Counted from the stretch's first letter, positions 34,085 through 47,639 are shown. The stretch: 64,000 nucleotides of DNA from Corydoras sp. C115 (GCA_019802505.1 JAFMOC010000105.1:541001-605000), one strand, 5' to 3'. Program-made: numbers and translations. Notes: generated by a model from the letters alone, not told the origin.

Positions 34085-34745
34085 TTTCAGTACTGCAGGG
34101 ATACTGGTGTGTTAGTGTATGTTGTTGAGGCATCTGGATCAGACACACAGCAGTGCTGCTGGAGTTACTGAGTAACTAAAAATGCCCAGCCACCAGCATC
34201 AAGTAGCCAGCATCATGTGAGCATCTTGTTACCACAAACTGAGCAGCAGCAGATGAGTAGCTGTCTTTTTATTTGCATTACATTACATTTTGCAGGTGCT
34301 TTTATCCAGAGTGACTTACTTAAGATCAGCCATTATATAGCACCTTTGAAATTGAGCGTTCTATATAAAATTAAATGACGTCTTTGCTCCAATGCCAAAT
34401 GGACTCAAATCCCCAACCTTCAGGTTGACAGCCAAGTCCATAACCACTGAGCTACTACATATGTCTCTAACATTACAAGGTAGATGTAACTCTAATTGAG
34501 GGCACAGTAAGTGGATACACTGGTCAAAACTGCTGCACTGCTGCATCTGATCCACGTACCATCATAACAAGCACAAAACACACTGCATTTATCAGCAAAA
34601 TAATACCTGCTCTATGGTCCTTTTAGGTTCCTGACCTGACAGATCAAAAGTAAAGGGGTTTTGGCAAAAAATGGATAGAAACAGGTGGACTACAGTCCTT
34701 AATTATAGAACTATAAAGTGCATCTGTATGGTGAGTGGAATTGAT
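34085..34745. repeat. Dispersed palindromic repeat with a nested SINE
   Basis: The left arm (about 34098-34168: GTGTGTTAGTG..GGATCAGAC..CAGCAGTGCTGCTGG) is inverted at the right (about 34528-34595: CTGCTGCACTGCTGCATCTG..CACAAAACACACTG). A minus-strand second-family SINE (about 34270-34460) sits in the middle, between two parts of the element. Confidence 0.6.
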
Positions 34746-35431
34746 CAAATGAACAATAATTAATTGTTACATTTTACTTTACAAGTCATTTCCATTGAAC
34801 CATTTTGACCAAATACATCATTGCTCTTAATGCCTTTAAAATCAGAAAACCTCGGACAATTGGGTATAAATGCTGCGTATTAAATCATGCGTGTAAAATG
34901 TATTCTTCTAAATATCACAACATGCAAAGCCTTTTTTAATTAAACGTAATTCATATCTGTGCACAGACTGTTTTGTGTATCATCAACTGCATTGTAGAAA
35001 ATGTACTAGAAAACAACTTGTGTATCTTTAGCTAGAACATTAGTATTTATACAACCTGATGAGTTCTGCATCATATTCTCAGCATGCAGTGGTTCTGCTC
35101 TGATAACCGAGAGGCAAACACTGATATGTATCATCAATTCATGGTGTAATTACATTTTAATGAGGTACATTGTGTGTATAAACCCTAGCGAGGGGCTGAT
35201 TCTCTAGGCAGCAAACATCTGAAAAGTAATGAGATGGTTTGCTGAACTGTAGTCGTTTCTATAAATGCGTGTTTGTTGTATGATTCTGTATGTATCAATC
35301 TATAAAACTAACCCCTTCATGCTCAGGACCTATGTTTGTGGATAAGTGCTTATTCTTAACAATGTATTACAAAGGACTGAGGTAGACTTTTTGTGTTGTT
35401 TCAGAAATGGATACACAATTTTGATTTATGG

Positions 35432-35449
35432 TATATATATATATATATA

Positions 35450-35518
<69 letters not shown>

Positions 35519-35812
35519 GGTGGCACAGTGGCTTAGTGGTTAGCACTAGGGATTCGTGGTTCAAATCCCAATCTGGGTGGAGTTTCCATGTTTTTCCTGT
35601 GTCTGCGTGGGTTTCCTCTGGAATCTCCGGTTTCTTCCCACAGTCCAAAAACAAGGTCAATGGAATTCTCCAAATTGCCCCATATAGAGTGTGTTTGTGT
35701 GAGTGAGTGAGTGAGTGTGTGACCAGTGATAGATTGGCACCCTGTCCTGTGTGTATCTGCCCAGTTTCCGAAACGTTCTCCCCTGCAACCCTAGTAGATA
35801 ATAAAGCGGAAG

Positions 35813-35890
<78 letters not shown>
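35432..35890 (+). repeat. (TA)n microsatellite split by a V-SINE
   Basis: TA runs at about 35432-35514 and 35816-35888 flank a plus-strand V-SINE (35516-35816) with the head GGTGGCACAGTGGCTTAGTGG and the end AAAGCGGAAGATAATA. The SINE apparently inserted into, or later fused with, the TA tract. Confidence 0.9.
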
Positions 35891-35893
<3 letters not shown>

Positions 35894-36089
35894 TGTGTAT
35901 ATATATTCCCAGCATAATATCGAACTAGTGGAATATCGAACTAGACTAAAATAGTAATTTTAATCAAAGACCCGCTCCTGAAACAGAACACACAATCAAT
36001 TAAACAGAGTGGAAAATAGAGGAGCATATAAATAAATTCACCTGCAAAAAAATCAGATACATACAATAGCTGTTGGGTTTTTAAAATAC

Positions 36090-36340
36090 AAGAACTCTGG
36101 AGCTCAACTCTGGAAAGGCTGTCAGTTGTTTTCTGTGTTTTTGTACTTGTGAAAAAATTTCAATAACTGGGAAATGGCCTCGCTTCAGCAGTTATAATTG
36201 CTTTTGTAAGATCACTGCTGATGTCTTTCCTTCTTGGCTGTTTTTAACACACACCTAGATGCCCCAGACCAGCCAATCTACTGCTATAATAGTAGTAGTT
36301 ATTCTTGATAATGATCAATTAATCTAAAGCATCTAATTTG
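36090..36340 (-). mobile_element. Tc1-like N-terminal remnant
   Basis: The plus-strand segment TAAGATCACTGCTGAT..AACACACACCTAGATGCC matches the corresponding part of the Tc1-like remnant at 52920-53500. Read on the minus strand it corresponds to the transposase N-terminus (ISSDL..). Heavily decayed. Confidence 0.5.
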
Positions 36341-36399
36341 CAATACCTAACGGCTACCCTTTTAATTTATTTAAATACAATAAGAGTTCCTTAGTTCTC

Positions 36400-36460
36400 A
36401 TCTCATTATGCCCATGCCCATCCAGCGGAGGACGTTTTAGCACTGGGCAGATACAGATCT
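36400..36460 (-). repeat. V-SINE fragment
   Basis: TGCCCATGCCCATCCAG followed by GAGGACGTTTTAGCACTGGG. About 60 bases only. Two poly(A) runs follow at 36486-36510. Confidence 0.6.
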
Positions 36461-37310
36461 TTTAATAATCAGATTGTTTCTGTTCTAAAAAAAAAAACAA
36501 AAAAAAAAACAGATCACACACATTCGGGAAGCAGCCAATTGTCTTTCTTAATATTATAATAAAAAAAAAGATTAATTACTAATCTTTCATTAAAATATAG
36601 TTAGTTCATGTGGAGGCTTAGAATCTCTGAATAATTACCTGTGAGAGATTTAGGAGAGATTCTATTGGAAAACTAAATGTCACGTTATCACAGGACTATA
36701 GGTTATTCTGCTAAACGTGAGCTGCCATACTGCCCTTTGTGTATGCATGATGGTGTCTATTGCATAGGAGAGGACCTTGTCAGATAGCATTGTTTGCCCT
36801 TCATGCTAATATCAACAAGTCATCTCAAAGCAGTGGTGTTGAACATAAGCCTGATAAACTGGCGACACCCAGAGATGTTATTTTATAGGGTTCTAGATTT
36901 ATTGGCATTTAACAAGTGGGATTTTTTTGCACAAGGTTTAAAATGAGCATTACGTACTTAATGTTAAAAGAAAGTAACTGGGTTTTGAAGAGAGCCGGTG
37001 GTTTCAAATAATATCCCACCACCACATGACACTCAACGTTAGTGATATCTATACTTTGGTCCGAGATCCTTACTGCTTACAGCTTCCGTATTCCGCTGGA
37101 CAAAGTGTTAACACTATTGACAGGGTGGCACTGTGGTTCCTGGTTGCATTGACACTGAATAGCCACTTTATTAAGATTCTTATCGAGTAGATTATTGAAC
37201 CTTTTAATGGACGTCAGAACCACATTTGTCATGGTATAGATTCTACTGCTGAATTTGCTTGTGGGAATTTTGGAAAATACAAACATGAGAGCTTCTGCAA
37301 AAAAAGAAGA

Positions 37311-37632
37311 TATTGATAGATTGGCACCCTGTCCTGGGTGTAATCTGCCCAGCGCTCATGGGGTACCCCATCCACGACACTGATATAGGATAAAGCAGAA
37401 TATTAGGGTCAGGAGGATGCCCATCCAGGTGAGAATGCTTTCGGGCATATACAGCCAGGACAGGGTGCCGATCTCTCACTGGGCAGACACTCACTTACTC
37501 ACACACAAACTATATAGGGACAATTTTGAGCAGCCAATTTACCTTCAATATATTAGAGGAAACCCATGTGAACATGGGACAAACATGCAGCCCGATTGGG
37601 ATGTGCTAACCACTAAGCCACTGTGCAGCTCG
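37311..37632. repeat. Two V-SINE fragments tail to tail
   Basis: A plus-strand 3' part (37311-37400: GATAGATTGGCACCCTGTCC..GGATAAAGCAGAATA) abuts a minus-strand, diverged, nearly complete copy (37400-37632) ending in CTAACCACTAAGCCACTGTG. Confidence 0.75.
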
Positions 37633-38365
37633 ATATAAAATATATGCCTAATTAATCATAATACACAATATGGTACGTTATAGGGTGCATCAAATGCAAT
37701 GCCATAGAAGTAACTTGACGGTGATGTAGAGCTTTTTTTAACTTTGGAACATTGTTTTAATGCCGCTTATCTAATGGTCTCTATACACAGTGGGATATGT
37801 ACTTACTATTTTTTTTACAATATGTGTTCTTAAATGTCTGGTGATTGAATGTTCCCATTTACATCAAAGTCCAGATGTTAAAAGGCAACATTTTAGTTTT
37901 TTTGTTATGTAATCAATCATGGACCAGGCTGCACAAATACATAAACAACTATCTCATTACCATGCCGTTGTCTTTTCCATAAACATGGTGTTTAATGCTG
38001 GAGGGCAAGGGCTTAATCACAGTGTGTATTTCAGTTAATTTTAAAGGTGTTGGATTAGATCTGTGTTCTGCTCAGACCATGTTTTACAAATAAGATAGGC
38101 AGTGGCGATTAAGTGATTAAGGTACAGGGCCTTTGATCTTAGGGTTGAGGGTCATGCTCCAGCTCTGCTAAGCTGCCACTGTTGAGTTATTGAATAGCAT
38201 CTTGTGTAGCAACGGCCTCTTATTGCATAATGTTAATGGAAATTTAGAAATTAGTTTCTAAATTTAAGAATTAATTAGAATTAGTAGAATTAGACATTTT
38301 CTAAACGTACACTCTCACACATGTAGCACACAGCAGAATACACAGTTGTTCTCACTTGTTCCAAG
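37633..38365. other. Intergenic DNA with a possible third SINE type
   Basis: At about 38097-38210, GGCAGTGGCGATTAAGTG..TTAGGGTTGAGGGTCATGC..TAAGCTGCCACTGTTGAG resembles another tRNA-headed fish SINE. A similar decayed stretch is at 21540-21690. The rest is unique. Confidence 0.4.
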
Positions 38366-38378
38366 GACTAAAAAAAGC

Positions 38379-38692
38379 TTCCTCTATTAGGGTCGCGGTG
38401 GGGTTCCCCATGCCCATCCAGGGGAGAACGTCTCGGGTGACGGGCGACGGGCGCCAATCTATCACTGGTCACACACTCACTCACTCACACAAACAGACTG
38501 TATATAGGGCAATTTGGAGAATTCCATTGAGATTGATCCATGTTTTTGGACTGTGGAGGAAACCGGAGCACCCGGAGGAAACCCACGTGGACACGGGGAG
38601 AACATGGAAACTCCACCCAGATGGGGATTCGAACCGGGAATCCCTAGTGCTGAGAGGCGAACGTGCTAACCACTAAGCCACCATGCCGCCAT
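38379..38692 (-). repeat. V-SINE copy lacking the ATGA tail
   Basis: Begins directly at TTCCTCTATTAGGGTCGCGG and has a full head at the right. Target-site duplication GACTAAAAAAAGC (38366-38378 and 38693-38705). The usual GATAATGAATGA tail is absent although the duplication is perfect. Confidence 0.93.
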
Positions 38693-38705
38693 GACTAAAA
38701 AAAGC

Positions 38706-40640
38706 ATTCTATAGAATTTTTTTTATATGTACTTCTACATATGGAAATCTTCAGTCTGTTCTTCAAAGTTAACTTCAGCCACATATATTTTCTTTTCTAT
38801 TTCGAATCTCTTCTCTTTTTTCTAGTTGTTCGATGATTTCGCTTTTTTCCTGAACCTTATTGTTTCTCTGGTGTCTTGTTTCAAGCTTAGATTTGTTTTG
38901 TATGCTTTCTGGATGTCACCTTTACGTTCTAGATCAGATCTTAACTTTAGGTTTTTGAGACCCACATATTACCAAAACTGAACAAGTCAACCTCAACCTC
39001 TTGTTAGACATGACCATATTTATGTCCAACTTGTTTCAATGTGGTGAAAAGATAAGTCAGAAGTCATTTCCCTGCTTTTGTATCACTATAGCAAGCTCTT
39101 GTGGCATTTATGTCTCTTTTTGCTTGGCCATTTGCATATAGCCATGAAAGGTGCAGGCAGGTCGTATACAATGCCATGAGTTGCACGTTGCCATGTCAAC
39201 AAGAGTCTCTGTTAAGACCCCTGGGGTGGACAACAGGGGCCTCCTGAGGGTATAGGATTTGCCTCCTCTGAACTGGGATTAACCCACTACACCCAGCCAC
39301 AATAGTAACACATGTTCTTGTATGTGCTGGCGGCCCATTCAGATCTACCTTATTCCTTTCCTAATAAGGATTACCCCTGATGAGTCACAAGGAGTTAAGA
39401 TGGAATGAAGACCCCCTTTAACAGGCTCCTTATGCATCCGGGGCCCTTATGTGTTTGAACACAAGGTGTAATCCTTTTCAGAATCAAAGGTGGGTTGCTG
39501 GTATGAATATAGATCCACTGTGGAGCACTCTCCAAGCCATCTGCCGGTCTGTTTTTCACCTGCTACCTACAATCTTTTATTTATTTTTTTTAAACAGACA
39601 TGAAAAGTGAGATTCCAAATGAAAAAATAACTATTATGATTACATAGACTACAACAAAGTATCATATAGTTTGTATTTATTTTAAATTAAAAAATTTTGT
39701 TAGGAAGGGGGGGGGTATGTTTCACCAGCACAGGGTGGCTGGGCATACACTCGCTCACACAGACCCACACACTATATAGGGGCAATTTAGATAGGGCCAG
39801 CCAATTTACCGGGAGAACATGAGTTACCCAAACAGGTATTCAAACCTGGATCCCCAGCACAAATAGGCAGACATGCTAACCACTAAGCCACCGTGACGCA
39901 CCAGAAAAGTCCATTATGTAATAAATGATATAAGGGCTACTAAAAGAGCCAAGAGAATCTTTCTGAATCATCTTACGTCTGCTTTGGCAGTGTGATCAAT
40001 GCTTTCTGCATCTTAGTACCCAGCCTGTGTCACATGATTGCTATAAATTTGAAGTGCTAATTATAGTCATTCTTGCAAAATTGTAAAAAGATACAGATCT
40101 CTCAAATTTCACAAAATTTGTGCCTAGGTTTCAATGTGTTTATACTATTTTATACACAAAGTACATACACCGATCGTTAAACCACCAGCCTAAATCACTA
40201 ATTCTTTGATACTCTGGCAATGAATATCCAAAGTGGTCAGCTTCAGCTGACATGCACTGCTTTATCTTAATATCACTGTTTTTGGCTTTGGTTTCCCTCC
40301 CCTCCAATTACTTAGGGCCTGAAAAGAATTTAAGTGGGAAATGATTGAAACACCATTTCCAGCTTTTCACTTTGTCCTGCCTTCCTTTTTAGCACTAATG
40401 TGAGAATGAGACCAGTCAGATTACTGGCAGCTAGTGACCTGCTCAAACCCATGCATGAATGTTCTGATTTTAGCTGTTAGATGTGTATTATATGATGAGC
40501 CTTCATATGAGCCTTTACTTTTTTGCCCATTGTAATTATACAATATTCATATGAGCTACTACTTTGTCATGTTAAACCAGTTTTATTATTCTCATTTATT
40601 TCATTATAATTGGTAGGGTGTGGTGTATGAAAATCCAAAA
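38706..40640. other. Intergenic DNA with one old V-SINE remnant
   Basis: 39705-39905 is a decayed minus-strand V-SINE (GGGCATACACTCGCTCACAC, GGTATTCAAACCTGGATCCC, CTAACCACTAAGCCACCGTG). 39100-39530 is unique and moderately GC-rich without a coding frame I recognise. Confidence 0.55.
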
Positions 40641-40646
40641 TGAGCA

Positions 40647-40650
<4 letters not shown>

Positions 40651-40714
<64 letters not shown>
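40651..40714 (+). repeat. (TA)n microsatellite
   Basis: About 32 uninterrupted TA units. Confidence 0.97.
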
Positions 40715-40722
<8 letters not shown>

Positions 40723-42687
40723 TTTGATTGTTGATGTTAACAATACCTGAAACAACATGATCTTATACATTGCATCACTGCAAGAGGGTCATCAGATCTT
40801 ATCATATTAAGTGCATAAGTAGTACCCCTAATAGGTGTGATCAGTGTTTTCTAATGTGTTTCGAACAATCCAAAAAACATTAATATTATTTATTGATGTC
40901 TTTTTTATTTAACAGAAAAAAAGACACAATCTATTCATTTTTTTGTTAAATATGACCAGCTGTAAAAATTGATGCCTGCAATACACTGGGGTTTTCCTCT
41001 GGGTTACTTTACCCTTTCTCTTAATTTCACTTTTCACTTTTTTGTAAATTAAAGCTATTAATTATTGCAAGGTATTTTTACATGTAGCTATTCATTTTTA
41101 TTATAAAACTTTGTTATATGAGTGTGCTTTAATAATATAAGTTGACTTGACTATGTAATAACCAGAGAGTTTTGATGCCTGTGGGAAACTTGCTTGGTTT
41201 GCTGAACTGGTCTGCAGTAGACATCTGCAAAGTGGACAAATCCCCAGCAATCAGATAGCATCCTACAGCTGTGTGCAACTGATAAAATTTATCTCACACT
41301 TAATCAGAGCACTAATTCTTCATGGATGACCAGGTGTGTATGGCTCCTGGAAAGAGAAAAGCTTATGGTATTAGTTTGTGTTTAGTTTGTGTATCGCTGA
41401 AAATAAACAAGAACTAGAATCATGTAAAGTCATTTTGTTCATTTACCCTAAAGTGGTAAAGTAATGGATCATTTAAATTTTTAAAATGCATTACTTTGCT
41501 GTAGTAACACCTGAATTAAAGATTCACAGAATCCCACTACAAGTTTTTGTGCCAAATTTTTTTAAAGCTGCCTTTAAAATCCAAGCTGCATTTTAATGTG
41601 GACGGGTAAAAAAAAAAAGGTGCATGATTTCATACAGTTGTGCCAATTGCACTGAATAACCACCTGAATTCAGTGTTTAAGTTGTGTCCTTTTACTTTTT
41701 GTCTTTTATTATACATATTTTCAAATAAAAGATCTCCTTTGTAATTAATGAGTTCTACAGTTCGGGAAAATAGTTTTTTCTTGGACATCTGGAGATTTTG
41801 TGGTTTTCTGTATATTGTGTAATTAATATAGCTGTTTTTATTATGCACTGGCGTTGGCTTCTGACACTGGTTCCATAAAAACAGAAGAAACAAAAACTCT
41901 TGATAAGAATTTAATTAAAAATGACCCTTAATCGAATTATCAAAATTTCTACCGGATGCATTCGAATCAGTTGAGTATAGTTGGCAGCTAAATAGTATTT
42001 TGCAATCCCAACGTTATCCCAGCATTAAAAAGACGTTTATTTTTTTAGTGCAGGTATGAAAATGGCGGATGCATATTTATAATATATTAAATATTTCGAA
42101 TCACCTCCTCTAAACCTATTTAGGAAATCCTGTGACACGCGTGTCAGCTATTATCCTCATCTTCAACCTCGTCTTGCTCTACAATCGGCCATAATATCCT
42201 ATTAATGAACACTCTAAATTCAAAGTCAGCTGCTCATTTTGTGGGTACTTGTGAGTTGAGGGGAGGAATTGGCCTGTCTTTATTAATACGCAGACGAATG
42301 AGGAGAGCTGGAGGCCAAGGGCAAGCCACCGCTTTTAACTACCCTGGCTTTTATGTATGGTCGTGGATGGAGATGTATCGTGCTCCTGTCCATCCAGCAC
42401 CCATGGGTTGACTCTGTCACTCTTCCTAAGTAATGAAGTTCAGCATGCAAGGCCGTTTGCATCCTGCTAGTCATGCTAGCTAGTTGTGCTGTCCTCATGC
42501 TCTCCTTGACTTCTGTCCTTTTTAGGAATAATAGCAGCAAAGCTTTTGGTACACACAAAATGCAGGTATTGGCAACTCGTGGTTAGGTGTTCATATACTT
42601 TTGACTATAGAGTATAGGTGTCATGTTTAAGAAGAGGATGCTGATAAAAGATTAGAAAAAATATATTTTTTAAAAATTATATATACA
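40715..42687. other. AT-rich intergenic DNA
   Basis: No gene recognised. 42577-42618 (GGTTAGGTGTTCATATACTT..) resembles the terminal end of Tc1-like/MITE elements common in fish. Confidence 0.45.
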
Positions 42688-43000
42688 TCCATCCATTATC
42701 TTCTGCTTTATCCTATATTATGGTCGCGGGGGCGTTCCCCATGCCCATCCAGGCGCTGGGCAGATACACCCAGGACAGGGCGCCAATCTATCGCTGGGCA
42801 CACACTCTATATGGGGCAATTTGGAGAACTCAATTGACGTAATCCATATTTTAGGACTGTGGGAGGAAACCGGAGAACCCGGAGGAAACCCACATAGACA
42901 CGGGGAGAACATAGAAACTCCACCCAGATGGGGATTCGAACCAGGAATCCCTAGCACTGAGAGGAAACCATGCTAACCACTAAGGCACTGTGCCCCCTTA
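42688..43000 (-). repeat. V-SINE copy
   Basis: CATCCATCCATTATCTTCTG tail, short internal deletion after CCATCCAGGCGCTGGG, head ending AAGGCACTGTGCCCCC. Only an imperfect flank repeat (AAATTATATA / AAATTTTATA). Confidence 0.9.
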
Positions 43001-43925
43001 AATTTTATATGTATATTTAAAATATATATATTTTAAATTTATTTGAAATAAATATATATTTCAGCTACATTTGAAAAAGGAACTTTGACTAAAAGACTGC
43101 TACGGATATGGCTTTAAAAAAAAACAAAAAAACAAAAAAACTAGAACTACACATTATACTTCCAAATCCACACCATTTTACCCACCTAATGCCCCCACAC
43201 AGTCAGCATTGTTTCTACATGTCTCAGGGGAGCATAGGTTGTGAAAGGGATGAACAGCCGCTCTCTTATCTAAGGAATCTCTGGAGCGTAGTAACAGCCA
43301 CAGCATCATCCTGTCTGTCAGCATGAACCCCTGACACAATCTGTGATTGGTGTATCAGCTCTCGCTCATCAACTCAAACACCAACACACAGTCTGTCTCT
43401 CTCTCTCTCTGTGTCTCTCTCTCTCTCCGTCTATGTCAGGAAGTCTCCATTCTTCCCACCCCTTCCTTCAGGTCTACAGCTAATCAATGCAGAACAAATA
43501 GTTTTATTGACATGACAAATGTTACATCTGCATCACCACCTTTGAACAAACTGTGTATTCAGGGAAAGAAGGCCAGAATACCGAACTGCATTAGCCATAG
43601 AAAACAATTTATAAAGTGACCTTTCTGATATTTTACCAACACAAATGTTTTTAAATTTGTAAATGATGTACAAAATGAAGCACAATCAATAAGCAACAAG
43701 TCTGGAGAAGTGGTTTCAGTCCTGAAAAGAAGATACAGTTAGATTGCTTAAATAGTTATTCATTACTTATTCATTCATTGAGGTTATATCACCTATTTAA
43801 TAACATATCACTGTAACAGATTTCTTGTAAAAGACAAGAAAGTTGCAGTACATGACCTAAAATATGTGAACTCCATACCATTGTGCGTTTATCAGCTTCT
43901 TATAATACCATACAGTTTATCTCAT

Positions 43926-44478
43926 ATGATTATCTTCCTCTTAATCTTATACTAGGGTCTAGGGTCGTGGTGGGTGCTTCAACATGCTCTTCCAGGGGAG
44001 AATGTTTAGGTCACGGGCAGATACACCCAGGCCAGGGCACCAATCCATCTCTGGGCATACACACACATTCACACACACTTTATAGGGCCAATATACTGGG
44101 ACAATTTAGAGCAGCAATTTAGACCCCGGGGGCGGCACGGTGGCTTAGTGGTTAGCACGTTCGCCTCTCAGCACTAGGGATTCCCGGTTTCCATGTTCTC
44201 CCTGTGTCCGCGTGGGTTTCCTCCGGGTTCTCCGGTTTCCTCCCACAGTCCAAAAACATGGATCAAGTCAACTGAGTTCTCCAAATTGCCCCATGTAGAG
44301 TGTGTTTGTGTGCGTGTCTGTGTGTGTGAGTGTGTGCCCAGCGATAGATTGGCGCCCTGTCCTGGGTGTATCTGCCCAGCGCCCGAAACGTTCTCCCCTG
44401 GATGGGCATGGGGAACCCCCCCCCCCCCCCCGCGACCCTAATAGAGGATAAAGCGGAAGATAAATGTATGAATGAATG
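43926..44478. repeat. Young V-SINE inserted in an old V-SINE
   Basis: Old minus-strand copy 43926-44115 is cut by a plus-strand copy 44128-44478 flanked by AATTTAGACCCC (44116-44127 and 44479-44490). The young copy lacks the B-box: GGGATTCCCGG is followed directly by TTTCCATGTTC. The rest of the old copy after the insertion is not visible. Confidence 0.88.
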
Positions 44479-45269
44479 AATTTAGACCCCCCCCCCCTCG
44501 ATTTCATACAGGGAATAAAAACTTTGTATAATATAGTTTTAACACTATTATTGTCTCTAAGACATCAACATGAACATAATAAAACACTAAGCAAAATATA
44601 ACTGGTGCCCAGATCTCTCTCTCTCTCTCTCTATTTATCTATCCCTCTCGCTGTGTGTCTCAAAAACTAATTTGTTTGAAATTTGGTAGGTTCTTTCCAC
44701 ATGTGCCAGTACATAGCCCAGTTACTAAAAGATCAAAATGTATGAATGACCGAACATGCAAAATTAGCCACATTTGCCATTTTACAAGAAGTTGATGTAT
44801 GTTAGGTCATATCCTTTTGCTATGTGTTCAAACCCATTACTTGTCTTTCTCTTCCTTCATCTCCCTTCCTCATCTTTCATTGCGAACACTCTCTGATGGT
44901 CTGGAATAATTCAATTAACAAATGACCATCCATATTTGATTAAGGCCTTAATAATACCCAGCCCTGGACAGATAACTTTTGATAACTGCCCAGTAAAAGA
45001 TAATTCACTTTTCAAAGTAATTACTGGCTTCTATTAGGGCTTCACTGATGGACCTCTACCATTCATTTGTAAGCAATTTGTAGAGACTTTAACACGAACT
45101 TACTTTAGCTTATGGAATTAAGCTTCTACTGTACAAAATTAATAGACTTTTAATTAAGATGATATTAACTTCATACTTTAATTCATGAATATATAAAGGT
45201 CAGCACGTGGGGGGGTTAGTTGGGATAATTCTTCTAATTAAGTTACCCTACTTTTTGCCTATTACACAT

Positions 45270-45535
45270 ACACTACATGGCAAAAAGTATGTGGACACTT
45301 GATTGCTTTAAATTGCTACACATTAAATTAAAGGGTATTTCCAATAGTCTAATAGTAGTAGAAAATATACAACACAGAGAGATTTTAACAAAGGGAGTGG
45401 AATCATGTTGAGGAATCCCAATAACCTGCCCAAAGCCTTGTCCATAATCTCACTGAACACTTTCAGAATGAACTGGAAACTCGTATCCAACTTCAGAGAC
45501 TGACCTACACCACATTATTGAGTAAGTATTGATAT
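45270..45535. mobile_element. Decayed nonautonomous Tc1-like element
   Basis: CACTACATGGCAAAAAGTAT..GTGGACAC at the left is the familiar fish terminal motif. The interior (TTTCAGAATGAACTGGAAAC) resembles a transposase C-terminal remnant. The right end is missing. A second-family SINE tail fragment follows at about 45570-45660. Confidence 0.45.
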
Positions 45536-46129
45536 ATGTAAACTTTCGTATGCTATTATATTTATATTTCTGTGTTACATTTATAAGATTTACCAGACAC
45601 CCTTATCCACAGTGACTTAATAGGTCATTAAACATCTAGTTCAAAGCCCCAACTGTGTCATTTGGCAGTTTTGTTGCTTGAGCCAACAACGTTCTGGATT
45701 TTCTGGATGAGTTTAAATAGAAAGCATTCAAAGGAAAATTATTTTAGACAATAACTACCTTTGAACACCAAAAAATAAAATTTTCACATTTGAGATTCAC
45801 CACAGATCGATAACAACTAAGAAAACCGATGTAATCTTAATTAGTTGACATATTTTTCAATAAATGGTTATTATAAAACTATTGTAAAAAAGCAGTATCA
45901 CTCTAGATTAAGTGTTATGATTATCTTTGATGGTTCCTGTGACCAAATTACAGACTGTGCTAATTTTCAGGATACCAGCACTCCCGCTTGTGTAATTTTG
46001 TTTAAATGTACAATAATTCATAATGTACAATAGAGACTAACACATTCAGCTACTCTGTTGCACAGACAGACAGGCCATATTTTCTCTTTATGAATGAGTA
46101 TCATACAAATAATATTTATTACACAATGT

Positions 46130-46540
46130 CATTTATGCCAGAGTGCCTCTAATAAGAACTGTTTAGAATTGCTTTAGTGTAAATCTGAAGCATGCTGTCT
46201 AAAGGAAATCATTATTAATATGTGTGAAGGGTGATTAATACGCTCTGATGTATAAATAGTGCTCGATGAAATCGCAGAGGGATGCAAAAGGTGTAAAGGG
46301 GGATGTTGTTCTCCAGTTCTCCCTGCTGGGTGATGCATTGAGGGACTCAATAAGAGGCCTGGAGGCTCCGTGGGTTACAGCAGACCCTTAGGCTAAATTG
46401 GCATTTCTGCATTGGCCAGATTTCTACCCCGCATATGTCCAGGTCTCAAGCTGTAGTGGGAGATGCTTGGGGGTAAAGGGCTAAAGGCAGTGTAGAGGAT
46501 CAGCTGTTCCATTATCGCGGTTGTTCATACCTTGGGTTGG
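46130..46540. promoter_or_regulatory. Candidate conserved noncoding element
   Basis: A unique block with AAATCATTATTAATATG, GGTGATTAATACGC and CTGATGTATAAATAGTG motifs, followed by a GC-richer part. No coding frame. Confidence 0.35.
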
Positions 46541-46661
46541 TCATTCTGGCACCCAAAAACAGGTGAAACTAGCAGTATTGTTCTCCATCCATTAAATGAA
46601 GCATAGTGTTCTTTCTCAAATAAAATAAAACAAAAAAATCCATAAAATTTAAGAAAACTAC

Positions 46662-46675
46662 TACTACTACTACTC

Positions 46676-46713
<38 letters not shown>
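46662..46713 (+). repeat. (TAC)n / (AAT)n microsatellite
   Basis: A short CTA run is followed by about 13 AAT units. Confidence 0.95.
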
Positions 46714-46716
<3 letters not shown>

Positions 46717-47639
46717 CCTTTTTATGTAAATTAATAGTCAGATTTACAAATTAGACAATTTGATCTCATGCATTTATAAATAATACATATAACCCAATTA
46801 CATTATGTCTTTACAGCTGCTCTTTCACTTAAAAAAGACACCTAAGAGAATATTACAAAACTAAAATAAAAAAGAAAAGAAAGGTAGCGATTTAAAAAAT
46901 GGAAATAAAAAAAATAATAATCGAACAAATCAAAAACTTAAAGTAAGCAAAGGCCATAAAAATAAGAGACAATTGGCATAGACACCATGCTTATTGTAGC
47001 TGCTTCTACTGCATGGCAATGAAAACTTACTTCTTTGTGCAGTAACTTAAACAATTTACAATAATTTAATCACCAACAAACACGATTGGCAACGCAATCA
47101 GTGTATGAGAATTAAAAATAAAATTTTCAACAACAGTATATATTCTGCACAGGCACTCTACATGAACGAATAGTATAGTGGCATTCATACTCAATGTTTA
47201 TTAACTACATTTGGCATTTAATATACTAAAAAAAAGTAATGTAGAACATTATTACAAAGTAGAATGCTGCAACGGTGACCCCTAGTAGCTGTTTAAGACG
47301 AGCACTGAGCACTGAGGTGGGAAGACACTACTTACATAGCTACTTCTACAATTTCTACTATTTTCTATAGCATCAGTAAAACCCTGCCAATGGCTTGGCA
47401 GAGAGAAGCGGTTGGTGATGTGTGTGTATGTATATATGTTTAAAGTGAGCAAAGATATGACTTATGCATGGAAACATGTTGGATACATCCATTCCACTTA
47501 TTGAAAAACTGATTATAAGTACACTTTTCATTTTCCAATCTGTTTCTTATTTTAATGTAGCAGCTGGTGGAAACCCAGTTGTTTAGTGCTTTTGTTGACT
47601 TCCAGTTTTGACACTTGCAGAGTGATCTGAGTGCTGTCT

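Noticed and set aside
35367..35915. 182-codon frame with Ile-Tyr runs
   Set aside because: Reads through (TA)n repeats and a SINE.
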